A stretch of DNA of 7,135 bases from an uncultured Mucilaginibacter sp. Its GTDB lineage: Bacteria; Bacteroidota; Bacteroidia; Sphingobacteriales; Sphingobacteriaceae. A program made the translations under genes and the position numbers. The notes under the pieces were generated by a model. That model was not told the DNA's origin, did not search any database, and saw only the letters and a program-made list of their open reading frames with translations. Positions 1-5,883 of the stretch are shown piece by piece. The DNA lies in assembly GCA_946479225.1 (NCBI GenBank), contig CAMLFI010000128.1, forward strand, positions 1 through 7,135, given 5' to 3'. Position 1 is the stretch's first letter; the number at the start of each line of letters is the position of its first letter.

Positions 1-1118
1 GCTGTAAGAGAGTATTTTGTAGAAGCTTTTTTTATGAGGAAATGCCAGGCAAGGTCAAGGGTCGCGTTATCAAAATAGTCAGTTTTAACCGCCCGCCATG
101 CAATTCCAGATTTTGGCAATTTTGGTTTAACAACAGGTTGAGTAGTTGGCGCTACCCCCCACGGCCTGTCACCTTCCCATATAACCTGGTATAAACCGGT
201 CTGCCGGCCAAGGCCCGACCAATCATCACCATCATATTTCTCATAGCTCTGCCCTATTGTCCACCACGTTCCATCAGCTATCTGCACAGGTGCAGCAATG
301 TGATTAGGGCGCCGAAAGCCTACTTTGGCATCAGTAATAGGTTTAAAGAAATTACCTAACCTCTCCCATTTAGTTGAGTCGGCAGTTAAAGCCGAACCTT
401 TAATAGCGTATTGCCCACCCGAAACATCCCCGGCAGGGTAATAGTAATAAATACCGTTCCGTTTTGACATTACAGGGCCTTCTGCCCAACTGTATTGTAG
501 TTTGGCGTTTATCCAGTCCATATTCATCACTTTACCAGTTAACTGCCCGTCTTTACCTAGTTCTTGCAGGCGGTTAACTTTCTGGCCGTTTTTAATCACC
601 ATATAGGGCTTGCCATCGTCATCCACAAAAATGGAATTGTCGTATCCCAGGTTACCTGTTTCAGGATTGGTATTGACTTTTACAGGTGTTGACCAAGGCC
701 CTTTTGGTGAACTTGCCTTTGAGAACCATTGTCCGTTAGCTGAAAAATAGATCCAGTAAGAGCCATAAAAATAGGTTATAGCACCCTGCCATATGCCTGA
801 TGATGGGCGATCAGTAACAAATCCGGCATTAGCGGCCGGTAATACTCTGCTTATTATTTCCCAATGTACCAGGTCTTTTGAATGATAAATGGGTAAGTAT
901 GGGTTAAAATGGAAACTGGAGCCGCAATGATAAAAATCATCGCCAACTTTAAGTAGCGTGGGGTCCGGATGGTCTCCGGGTAATGCCGGATTTACATAAG
1001 TTTGAACGGTTTGATAAAATAAGGAGGAATCGACCTTTGCTGCTTTTTGCGCCTGCGCAGACATTATGCCTGCCAGTACAACAGCCGACACCGCCGAAAA
1101 CCGGTAAAACTGCTTCAT
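1..1118 (-). CDS. Secreted glycoside hydrolase family 43 protein (beta-xylosidase/alpha-L-arabinofuranosidase type), 3' end cut by window edge
   Basis: This frame stays open from the ATG at 1118-1116 to the left edge: 372 codons, C-terminus missing. Residues 1-23 form a signal peptide ending AQA before QK, so the enzyme is exported. The three GH43 catalytic acids are visible: Asp52 in HPDPT (general base), Asp160 in YDNSIFVDDDG (pKa modulator/orientation) and Glu213 in WAEGPV (general acid). His273 in RRPNHIAAPVQ is a further conserved propeller residue. Catalytic domain is about residues 42-325. From about 347 (DYFDNATLDLAWHF, then YSL) the start of the concanavalin-like C-terminal sandwich of beta-xylosidases appears, so some 150-200 residues are probably missing. 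GH43 enzymes invert the anomeric centre and release xylose, arabinose or sometimes galactose from hemicellulose or pectin side chains; the substrate here cannot be read from sequence. It lies behind the four-domain oxidase on the same strand, but a terminator separates them, so separate transcription is likely. Confidence 0.93.
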   Translation of the reverse strand, partial: MKQFYRFSAVSAVVLAGIMSAQAQKAAKVDSSLFYQTVQTYVNPALPGDHPDPTLLKVGDDFYHCGSSFHFNPYLPIYHSKDLVHWEIISRVLPAANAGFVTDRPSSGIWQGAITYFYGSYWIYFSANGQWFSKASSPKGPWSTPVKVNTNPETGNLGYDNSIFVDDDGKPYMVIKNGQKVNRLQELGKDGQLTGKVMNMDWINAKLQYSWAEGPVMSKRNGIYYYYPAGDVSGGQYAIKGSALTADSTKWERLGNFFKPITDAKVGFRRPNHIAAPVQIADGTWWTIGQSYEKYDGDDWSGLGRQTGLYQVIWEGDRPWGVAPTTQPVVKPKLPKSGIAWRAVKTDYFDNATLDLAWHFLIKKASTKYSLT

Positions 1119-1249
1119 GATAAATTTACTTTATAATTGTGCCGCAAAATGGCATTTTTTTTAATTGTTTATTTAACAATTAAAAAAATTACTGCCATTA
1201 TCCCCGATCGTAACAAAAAAGTTGCTTAAAGATTACTACCTATAAAACA
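1119..1249 (-). promoter_or_regulatory. Leader/promoter region of the GH43 gene
   Basis: This 131-bp AT-rich stretch separates the terminator of the upstream gene from the GH43 start codon and should hold the GH43 promoter. I cannot find a good TAnnTTTG element with a properly spaced TTTG on the minus strand; only degenerate candidates exist. Its one clear structure is the AT-rich hairpin listed separately. No ribosome binding site of Shine-Dalgarno type is visible before the ATG, as is usual in Bacteroidota. Confidence 0.4.
1151..1196. repeat. AT-rich inverted repeat in the GH43 leader
   Basis: Positions 1156-1169 (TTTTTTTAATTGTT) and 1175-1188 are perfect reverse complements over 14 bp, with a 5-nt loop. 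An outer GGCA/TGCC pair (1151-1154 and 1193-1196) would clamp the base after a small asymmetric bulge. It lies 33-78 bp upstream of the GH43 start codon. It could be an operator, a leader hairpin or a weak AT-rich terminator backing up the stronger one at 1250-1279. The sequence does not decide between these. Confidence 0.6.
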
Positions 1250-1279
1250 AAAGGCTGAAACATATATGTTTCAGCCTTT
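1250..1279 (-). terminator. Rho-independent terminator of the ThuA-dehydrogenase-cytochrome gene
   Basis: This is a perfect 30-bp palindrome with the 15-base half-site AAAGGCTGAAACATA. It begins 5 bp past the TAA stop on the minus strand. In the transcript it folds into a stem with a short AU-rich loop, followed by the U-rich run TTTTGTTTTA, which suits intrinsic termination in the gene's direction. On the plus strand the downstream run is less U-rich. Confidence 0.85.
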
Positions 1280-1284
1280 AATAT

Positions 1285-4020
1285 TTATTTAGCCGGGGCC
1301 AATGAGAATACCCAGTTTACTATTTGCTTAGCCTGATCCGGCTTAAGCGCAGGATGCGGAGGCATTGCGACATCACCCCAAACACCGCTACCTCCATTTA
1401 TGATCTTTTGGGAAAGCTTAGTGATATTAACCACGTTGTGTGCATATTTTTTGGCCACTTCCGCAAAAGCGGGGCCGATGGACTTCTCGTCGGTCTTATG
1501 ACAAGCAGGGCAATCTAAACTCATCATTAACGCTCTGCCAGGAGCATTAAGTTTAGCCGTATTCGCGGCAGCCACAACCGCCTGACTGCTTCCTGCAATC
1601 ACATTAGTACTTTGGCTTTTGCCGGTGCCTGTGGCATCACTAGCTGTTACAGAAACGGTGTAATTTCCTTTTGCTGTGTAAGTGTAAGTTAGTTTGGGCA
1701 CTATAGTTACACGTTTAATTCCGTTACCCAGGCTCCAGTTATACCGTACTATTTTATTATTTTCTGCATCAGTAGCTTTTGCTGTGAAAGTAACCGTAAA
1801 AGGTATATTACCCGCAGGTTTGCTAGCGTTTATAACAGTTATTTGCGGGGCTACATTTCCCGCACTATAATCAATTCTGGAAATTGCCGCATCCGGATTT
1901 TTAGCAAACCAACCGTTACCGTACTCAAGTATGTACAACTTTCCATCTGGTCCAACCTCCATATCAACCGGTGCGTTAAACTTGGTGCTCTCCATAAAAG
2001 GCTCCATATTATCATAATCGCCTTCCGGTGTTAAGGTCACAGCTTTTACCCAGCCGCGTACCCATTCATAAATAAGTAATTTGCCATTGTAATGTGCAGG
2101 CAAGCCTGGCTTTGAATAGCGGTCGCCATAATATACGGGGCCGGCCATTGCGGTACGGCCGCCTGTTCCTGTTTGAGGGAAGTCAGCAGATACCGCATAA
2201 GGATACCATATAAACGCGGGTTGAGCCGGTGGCAATTCCGTTAAGCCGGTATTATTACGAGAGTTGTTGATTGGCTTTAAAGGATCAAATGCCGCGCCCG
2301 ATTTGCCTGTGGCATAGTCATAATCACGGTAAGCCAGGTTCGGGCCTATAAATAATGGCCAGCCAAAATTACCTGCTTTACGCGCCTGGTTAACTTCATC
2401 ATATCCTTTTGGGCCACGTGTAGCCATGCTATCCGCCTGAGCATCCGGCCCAACCTCGCCCCAATATAAAAATCCCGTTTTTGGATCAACGGAAATACGG
2501 TATGGGTTACGATTACCCATTACGTAAATTTCAGGACGTGTTTTAGCTATTCCTTTTGCAAAAAGGTTACCGTCCGGAATTTCATATGTGCCGTCAGGTT
2601 TAATTTTTATGCGAAGAATTTTACCCCGCAGGTCATTGGTATTACCAGCCGCTCTACGGTCATCATTAACTTCAAAACCCGGGCGCTGATCCAACGGAGC
2701 AAATGAGTTGGTATTGGGAGCGCCTTTAGGTACATTTTCCTCATCAAATGGCGACGTATTATCCCCTGTCGATAAATACAATTCGTGGTTTTTGCCAAAC
2801 GCGATGGAGCCGCCTGTGTGGCAACAGGTTTCGCGGTCTGTTTTAACCTCCAAAATCCTTTTTTCGCTTTTAAGATCAAATACATTATTCTTAAAAGTAA
2901 AGCGAGATAAATAATTAACGGGTTTATTATCCGGGCTTGCCGGGCTGTAGTAAACGTACAGGTAATTGTTGGTTTTAAAATCAGGGTCAAGCTGTATCCC
3001 TAATAAGCCATCCTCTATACGGTGAGTGGCTTTTTTCAGTTCCTTAAAATACACATCTAACTTAGCAACCTGTGTTAGGGCTTTCGTTGCCTGGCTATAT
3101 TTTAATATCTCTCCCCTGCGTTGAACTATCAAAATATCCAAATTAGGAAGAATAGCCATTTCAGTAGGCTCCGTAAATTTCCCTGTCGAAAGTACATTTT
3201 TATTGAAACGCGCTTCGTCAGGGGCATGCTGCGCTTTAACTTTAGTGTAATCTAAAGCTGGATGATTCATGGCATATTTAATACCGCCCAATATGTGCTT
3301 AACTATTAGATCTTCGCTGTACGACTCCTTGGTATGACCCAAACCCGTATAAAAAACCTTTCCACCTTCAAACTCATGGTACCACGCTATTGGGTGGTTG
3401 GCTCCCATTTTAAAGCGATCACCTCTATTACCATCATAAGTAAGCGAAGACTCTTCCAGGTTGATAAGCACCTTAACACTTTTGTTAAATAGTTTGTAAT
3501 GGTACCATTCATCCCTGCGTTTCCACTCGGTTGGCAACATGCTAGTAGAAGGATGGTTTTTATCAAGCACAGTCATTGTAGCCATTTGTTGAGCCGGATG
3601 AAAGGAAAAGTATCCCCCTATCATGCGGCCATACCAGCGCCAGTCGTATAATGCATCAGCGGCAGCATGTATGCCTACAAAGCCGCCCCCTGCCTGAATA
3701 TATCTTTGCAGGTCAACGCGTTGGTACGGGTTTAAGAAATCACCTGTTGTACTTACGAATATAACCGCGTCATATTTTTTTAAGTTACCCTCAGCTATTT
3801 TCCCTGCGTCTGATGTTGTATCAACGGCAAAGTTGTTCTCCTGTCCCATTTTCATGATAGCCTGCGCCGCCGCAGGGCGAGAATCATGGGCATAGGCCGC
3901 CACTTTGGTAAAAACCAATACTCTTTTTTGTGCCGATGCTGTAAACGCCGAAACGAATACCAATATCAACGCCCCTTTAACTACATGCGAAAATTTTAAA
4001 TCCATATTTACTTTGATCAT
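1285..4020 (-). CDS. Secreted four-domain oxidoreductase: ThuA + PQQ-type sugar dehydrogenase propeller + PKD + cytochrome c
   Basis: This 911-residue protein is exported: residues 1-31 hold a signal peptide (VKGALILVFVSAFTASAQ before KR). Met6 (codon at 4005) would give a more ordinary signal peptide and is an alternative start. Domains in order: ThuA-like, a class I amidotransferase-like fold, about 33-252; glucose/sorbosone dehydrogenase beta-propeller, about 278-717; PKD, about 724-808; cytochrome c, about 825-908. The dehydrogenase keeps family landmarks: His401 in CCHTGG (position of the catalytic base in soluble glucose dehydrogenase), LYLSTGD, LRGKILRI, GNRNPYRISVDP and GNFGWP. The cytochrome has one heme site, CPACH (Cys837, Cys840, His841), and a likely distal ligand Met886 in VAMPPHP. 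Inference: it oxidises a sugar or sugar lactone outside the cytoplasm using PQQ and passes electrons to its own heme, then to the respiratory chain. The ThuA role is uncertain; ThuA proteins are tied to trehalose and keto-sugar metabolism. The gene stands alone with its own promoter region and terminator. Confidence 0.92.
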   Translation of the reverse strand: MIKVNMDLKFSHVVKGALILVFVSAFTASAQKRVLVFTKVAAYAHDSRPAAAQAIMKMGQENNFAVDTTSDAGKIAEGNLKKYDAVIFVSTTGDFLNPYQRVDLQRYIQAGGGFVGIHAAADALYDWRWYGRMIGGYFSFHPAQQMATMTVLDKNHPSTSMLPTEWKRRDEWYHYKLFNKSVKVLINLEESSLTYDGNRGDRFKMGANHPIAWYHEFEGGKVFYTGLGHTKESYSEDLIVKHILGGIKYAMNHPALDYTKVKAQHAPDEARFNKNVLSTGKFTEPTEMAILPNLDILIVQRRGEILKYSQATKALTQVAKLDVYFKELKKATHRIEDGLLGIQLDPDFKTNNYLYVYYSPASPDNKPVNYLSRFTFKNNVFDLKSEKRILEVKTDRETCCHTGGSIAFGKNHELYLSTGDNTSPFDEENVPKGAPNTNSFAPLDQRPGFEVNDDRRAAGNTNDLRGKILRIKIKPDGTYEIPDGNLFAKGIAKTRPEIYVMGNRNPYRISVDPKTGFLYWGEVGPDAQADSMATRGPKGYDEVNQARKAGNFGWPLFIGPNLAYRDYDYATGKSGAAFDPLKPINNSRNNTGLTELPPAQPAFIWYPYAVSADFPQTGTGGRTAMAGPVYYGDRYSKPGLPAHYNGKLLIYEWVRGWVKAVTLTPEGDYDNMEPFMESTKFNAPVDMEVGPDGKLYILEYGNGWFAKNPDAAISRIDYSAGNVAPQITVINASKPAGNIPFTVTFTAKATDAENNKIVRYNWSLGNGIKRVTIVPKLTYTYTAKGNYTVSVTASDATGTGKSQSTNVIAGSSQAVVAAANTAKLNAPGRALMMSLDCPACHKTDEKSIGPAFAEVAKKYAHNVVNITKLSQKIINGGSGVWGDVAMPPHPALKPDQAKQIVNWVFSLAPAK

Positions 4021-4158
4021 AACCGTTTGTCAAGCGAATATATCATCGCTGACGGGACAAATATGCAATATTTGTATATAAGTACGCAATTCTAATTGTG
4101 TTAACGTAACAAACCCGGCAAAAGTTTAAATTCAACTTTAAAACGGCATATTTGCACG
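4021..4158. promoter_or_regulatory. Divergent promoter region between the four-domain oxidase and the YeeZ-like gene
   Basis: This 138-bp gap must serve both genes. On the plus strand, TTTG (4071-4074), an 18-nt spacer and TAATTGTG (4093-4100, one mismatch to TAnnTTTG) form a plausible Bacteroidota sigma-A promoter about 58 bp before the YeeZ-like start. On the minus strand, TTG (complement of 4087-4089), 21 nt and CATATTTG (complement of 4058-4065, one mismatch) form a candidate promoter for the oxidase, leaving a leader of roughly 30 nt. The two sets overlap, so use of one could block the other. These are motif matches by eye, not mapped start sites. Confidence 0.45.
4057..4075. promoter_or_regulatory. 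19-bp dyad, candidate operator in the divergent promoter
   Basis: ACAAATATGCAATATTTGT has perfect 8-bp arms around a 3-nt GCA spacer. It overlaps the plus-strand TTTG element and the minus-strand CATATTTG element proposed for the two divergent promoters, so a dimeric regulator here could control both genes. The site is AT-rich and part of the symmetry comes from the promoter motifs themselves; no regulator gene is in view. Confidence 0.45.
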
Positions 4159-4953
4159 ATGGTTATAAGCATTTTAGGCTGCGGATGGTATGGCAAGGCA
4201 TTGGCTATTGAACTCATTAAAAAAGGCATAACAATAAAGGGATCATCTACATCTGTCGAAAAAATACCATTGCTTGAGACGGATGGTATACACCCCTATC
4301 TTATCAATCTATCGCAGGAAAATAAAGTAATTGAGGATGTTTTTTTTGCTTGCGATGTCTTATGGATAAGTATTCCACCTAAGGCACGTGCCGGTAAGGG
4401 GTTAGAATACTTAAGGCAAATAAATGAATTGGTTAGTCTTGTAAAGCAATATAATATTAAACAAGTGGTGTTCGTCAGTTCAACGGGGGTTTATGGGGAT
4501 AGTAATATCGATGTAACTGAATTGGATGAACCCAACCCGGACAGTGAGTCGGGCAAAATTTTGTTGGAAGCGGAAGGTATATTAAAACGGGAAACCAGTT
4601 TTACAACCACTATTATACGTTTTGCCGGCTTGATAGGCCCTGGGCGCGACCCGGGAAGGTTCTTTGCAGGTAAAACTAATATTCCAAATGGCAATGCGCC
4701 CGTCAATCTTATCCACTTAACAGATTGTTTAGGTATAAGCTGCGCGATAATAGAAAAGCAGGGCTTCGGGCATATCTATAACGCCACCGCTCCGCAGCAT
4801 CCGTCAAGGGTTGAATTTTACACCAAAGCAGCGGAATGTTCTGATTTACAGAAACCGCAATTCATCAGCCAGAAAAATAATTGGAAAATAATTGAAAGTG
4901 TAAACGTACCCGGGCTACTACAATACTCTTATAAGGTAAGTTTAACAAAATAA
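4159..4953 (+). CDS. YeeZ-like NAD(P)-binding epimerase/SDR-family protein
   Basis: This 264-residue cytoplasmic protein is close to the usual length of the YeeZ-type NAD-dependent epimerase/dehydratase-like family. The N-terminus has the dinucleotide-binding loop ISILGCGWYGKALA (Gly7, Gly9, Gly12), where GWYG is typical of YeeZ relatives. Next come the beta-strand WISIPPKAR (about 69-77), the catalytic-region strand VVFVSSTGVYGDS (103-115) and IIRFAGLIGPGRDPGRFF (152-169). The usual extended-SDR YxxxK motif is not intact: the segment expected to hold it reads SGKILLEAE (131-139), with Ser where Tyr is expected. This may reflect a different reaction or a binding role. Substrate is unknown; relatives are annotated only generically. 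It is transcribed divergently from the four-domain oxidase and converges on the aldolase gene with a 36-bp gap, which gives no firm functional link. The ATG at 4159 sits just before the Rossmann strand, so the start is secure. Confidence 0.85.
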   Translation: MVISILGCGWYGKALAIELIKKGITIKGSSTSVEKIPLLETDGIHPYLINLSQENKVIEDVFFACDVLWISIPPKARAGKGLEYLRQINELVSLVKQYNIKQVVFVSSTGVYGDSNIDVTELDEPNPDSESGKILLEAEGILKRETSFTTTIIRFAGLIGPGRDPGRFFAGKTNIPNGNAPVNLIHLTDCLGISCAIIEKQGFGHIYNATAPQHPSRVEFYTKAAECSDLQKPQFISQKNNWKIIESVNVPGLLQYSYKVSLTK

Positions 4954-4974
4954 CGGCGGGCCGGACGCCCACCG
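4954..4974 (-). terminator. Terminator hairpin between convergent genes, best oriented for the aldolase gene
   Basis: The GC-rich hairpin pairs CGG-GGGC (4954-4956, 4958-4961) with GCCC-CCG (4967-4970, 4972-4974), with one C/A mismatch and a 5-nt loop. It starts directly after the YeeZ-like stop codon and lies 15 bp past the aldolase stop. Read on the minus strand it is followed by TTATTTTGTT, a serviceable U-tract. Read on the plus strand the next bases are CTATAAAGG, not U-rich, so it should work mainly for the aldolase transcript, although the stem may still mark the end of the convergent transcript. Confidence 0.7.
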
Positions 4975-4989
4975 CTATAAAGGAAAATA

Positions 4990-5649
4990 TTATCTGCTCG
5001 CGTTAACTATCGCGATAGCTTCTTTAGTCGATTCAGTTAGTTCAGCATATTTTTTACCGTCCATAACATCTTTGCTTACCAGTTGGCTACCCATGCCAAC
5101 TGCACATACACCTGCTTTGAACCAGCCGCCAATGCTCTCTTTAGTTAGCTCAACACCACCGGTTGGCATAAATAGTAAGTTAGGGAACAACACTTTTATG
5201 CTTGATAAAAACGCAGGGCCTAATATATTACCAGGGAACAACTTAATAACTTTCGCACCCAGATTTTCGGCTCTGATAACTTCTGACGGTGTCATGCAGC
5301 CAGGAACCCAAAGCAAACCATTCTTTTCTGATACCTCTACAACCTCTTCCACCAATCCCGGGCTGATGATGTAATCTGCACCTGCATCGGCAAAGGCCTG
5401 GGCAGCTTTAGCATCTTTAATTGTACCAACGCCGAGGTACATTCCGCCTAATTCTTTATCGCAAACCTCGCGTAGTTTTACAAAGTTTCTAAGCGCAGCT
5501 TCGCCGCGGTTGGTATATTCAATGGTTTTTACACCTGCAGCATACAGGGCACGCAAAATGTTTACGCTAACTTCTTCATCCTGATGAAAAAACAAAGGCA
5601 ATATGCCCTGCTCAGGTATCAGTTTTAATATGGTGGCTTTTTTATCCAT
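4990..5649 (-). CDS. eda: KDPG/KHG aldolase (2-dehydro-3-deoxy-phosphogluconate aldolase)
   Basis: This cytoplasmic class I aldolase cleaves 2-keto-3-deoxy-6-phosphogluconate into pyruvate and glyceraldehyde 3-phosphate; relatives also act on 4-hydroxy-2-oxoglutarate. The 219-residue length is normal for this small TIM-barrel family. Visible landmarks: Glu44 and Arg48 in IEYTNRGEAAL (equivalent to the catalytic Glu and the substrate-binding Arg of the E. coli enzyme), GVGTIKDAKAAQAFADAGA (73-91), PGCMTPSE (116-123), the Schiff-base Lys136 in AKVIKLFPG, and the phosphate-binding loop MPTGGV (161-166). EYTNRG replaces the proteobacterial EVTLRT, which I recall as usual for Bacteroidota homologues. 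It is divergent from the KDG kinase, whose product is its substrate, so the two share a control region. A terminator follows the stop. The start ATG is the only sensible one before the first helix. Confidence 0.95.
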   Translation of the reverse strand: MDKKATILKLIPEQGILPLFFHQDEEVSVNILRALYAAGVKTIEYTNRGEAALRNFVKLREVCDKELGGMYLGVGTIKDAKAAQAFADAGADYIISPGLVEEVVEVSEKNGLLWVPGCMTPSEVIRAENLGAKVIKLFPGNILGPAFLSSIKVLFPNLLFMPTGGVELTKESIGGWFKAGVCAVGMGSQLVSKDVMDGKKYAELTESTKEAIAIVNASR

Positions 5650-5655
5650 GTTTAT

Positions 5656-5667
5656 TTAACCGGTTAA
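5656..5667. promoter_or_regulatory. Palindrome TTAACCGGTTAA just before eda, candidate operator
   Basis: This is a perfect 12-bp palindrome centred on CG that fits the AAnCGnTT core common to LacI-family operators. It lies 6 bp upstream of the eda start codon, where a bound repressor would block transcription of eda. No regulator gene is present in the window to pair with it. Confidence 0.4.
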
Positions 5668-5751
5668 TTTTTATGTGATTTACGGATGGTAAAAGTAGAA
5701 AACAAATATTTAAAACCGCATAGTTGCCTTATAGTACTTGCAATTTGTTTA

Positions 5752-5765
5752 CGAAAACGTTAGCG
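5752..5765. promoter_or_regulatory. Palindrome-like CGAAAACGTTAGCG, candidate LacI-type operator
   Basis: The site reads CG-nn-AACGTT-nn-CG, symmetric at ten of fourteen positions around a central CG, as in many LacI-family operators. It lies mid-way between eda and kdgK, about 45 bp upstream of the best kdgK -7 element. It resembles the eda-proximal palindrome at 5656-5667, so one regulator might bind both and loop the region. Confidence 0.4.
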
Positions 5766-5883
5766 GCAACTTTTCAGCTAAAAAGCTTCCTATTTATTTA
5801 GGTTTAATGTAGTTTTGGTGACTTTGTAAAAAAGCAACCAATTTGTTTTAATATTCATTTTCAAATTAAACATATAAATAACG

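Larger units (their letters stand above)
5650..5883. promoter_or_regulatory. Divergent control region between eda and kdgK
   Basis: This 234-bp AT-rich gap contains no gene. A full match to the Bacteroidota -7 consensus, TAGTTTTG, lies at 5810-5817 on the plus strand, 66 bp before kdgK, but I see no good TTTG about 20 bp upstream of it. For eda, the minus strand has TTTG (complement of 5702-5705) followed 20 nt later by TAAATCAC, a weak -7. Two palindromes with a central CG (5656-5667 and 5752-5765) and an inverted AGTTGCC/GGCAACT pair (5722-5728, 5765-5771) are the likely regulatory sites. Joint induction of both genes by a KDG- or uronate-responsive repressor is an inference. Confidence 0.5.

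Noticed and set aside
2607..2990. 127-codon minus-strand open frame inside the four-domain oxidase gene
   Set aside because: It is in another frame of a gene with clear domain conservation; its composition is not protein-like and it has no recognisable motif.
4021..4028. AACCGTTT, a match to the AAnCGnTT core beside the oxidase start codon
   Set aside because: Only the core matches and the flanks are not symmetric; an 8-bp degenerate match in this much DNA is expected by chance.
5072..5374. 100-codon plus-strand open frame opposite eda
   Set aside because: It lies wholly opposite the conserved aldolase barrel and carries no motif.
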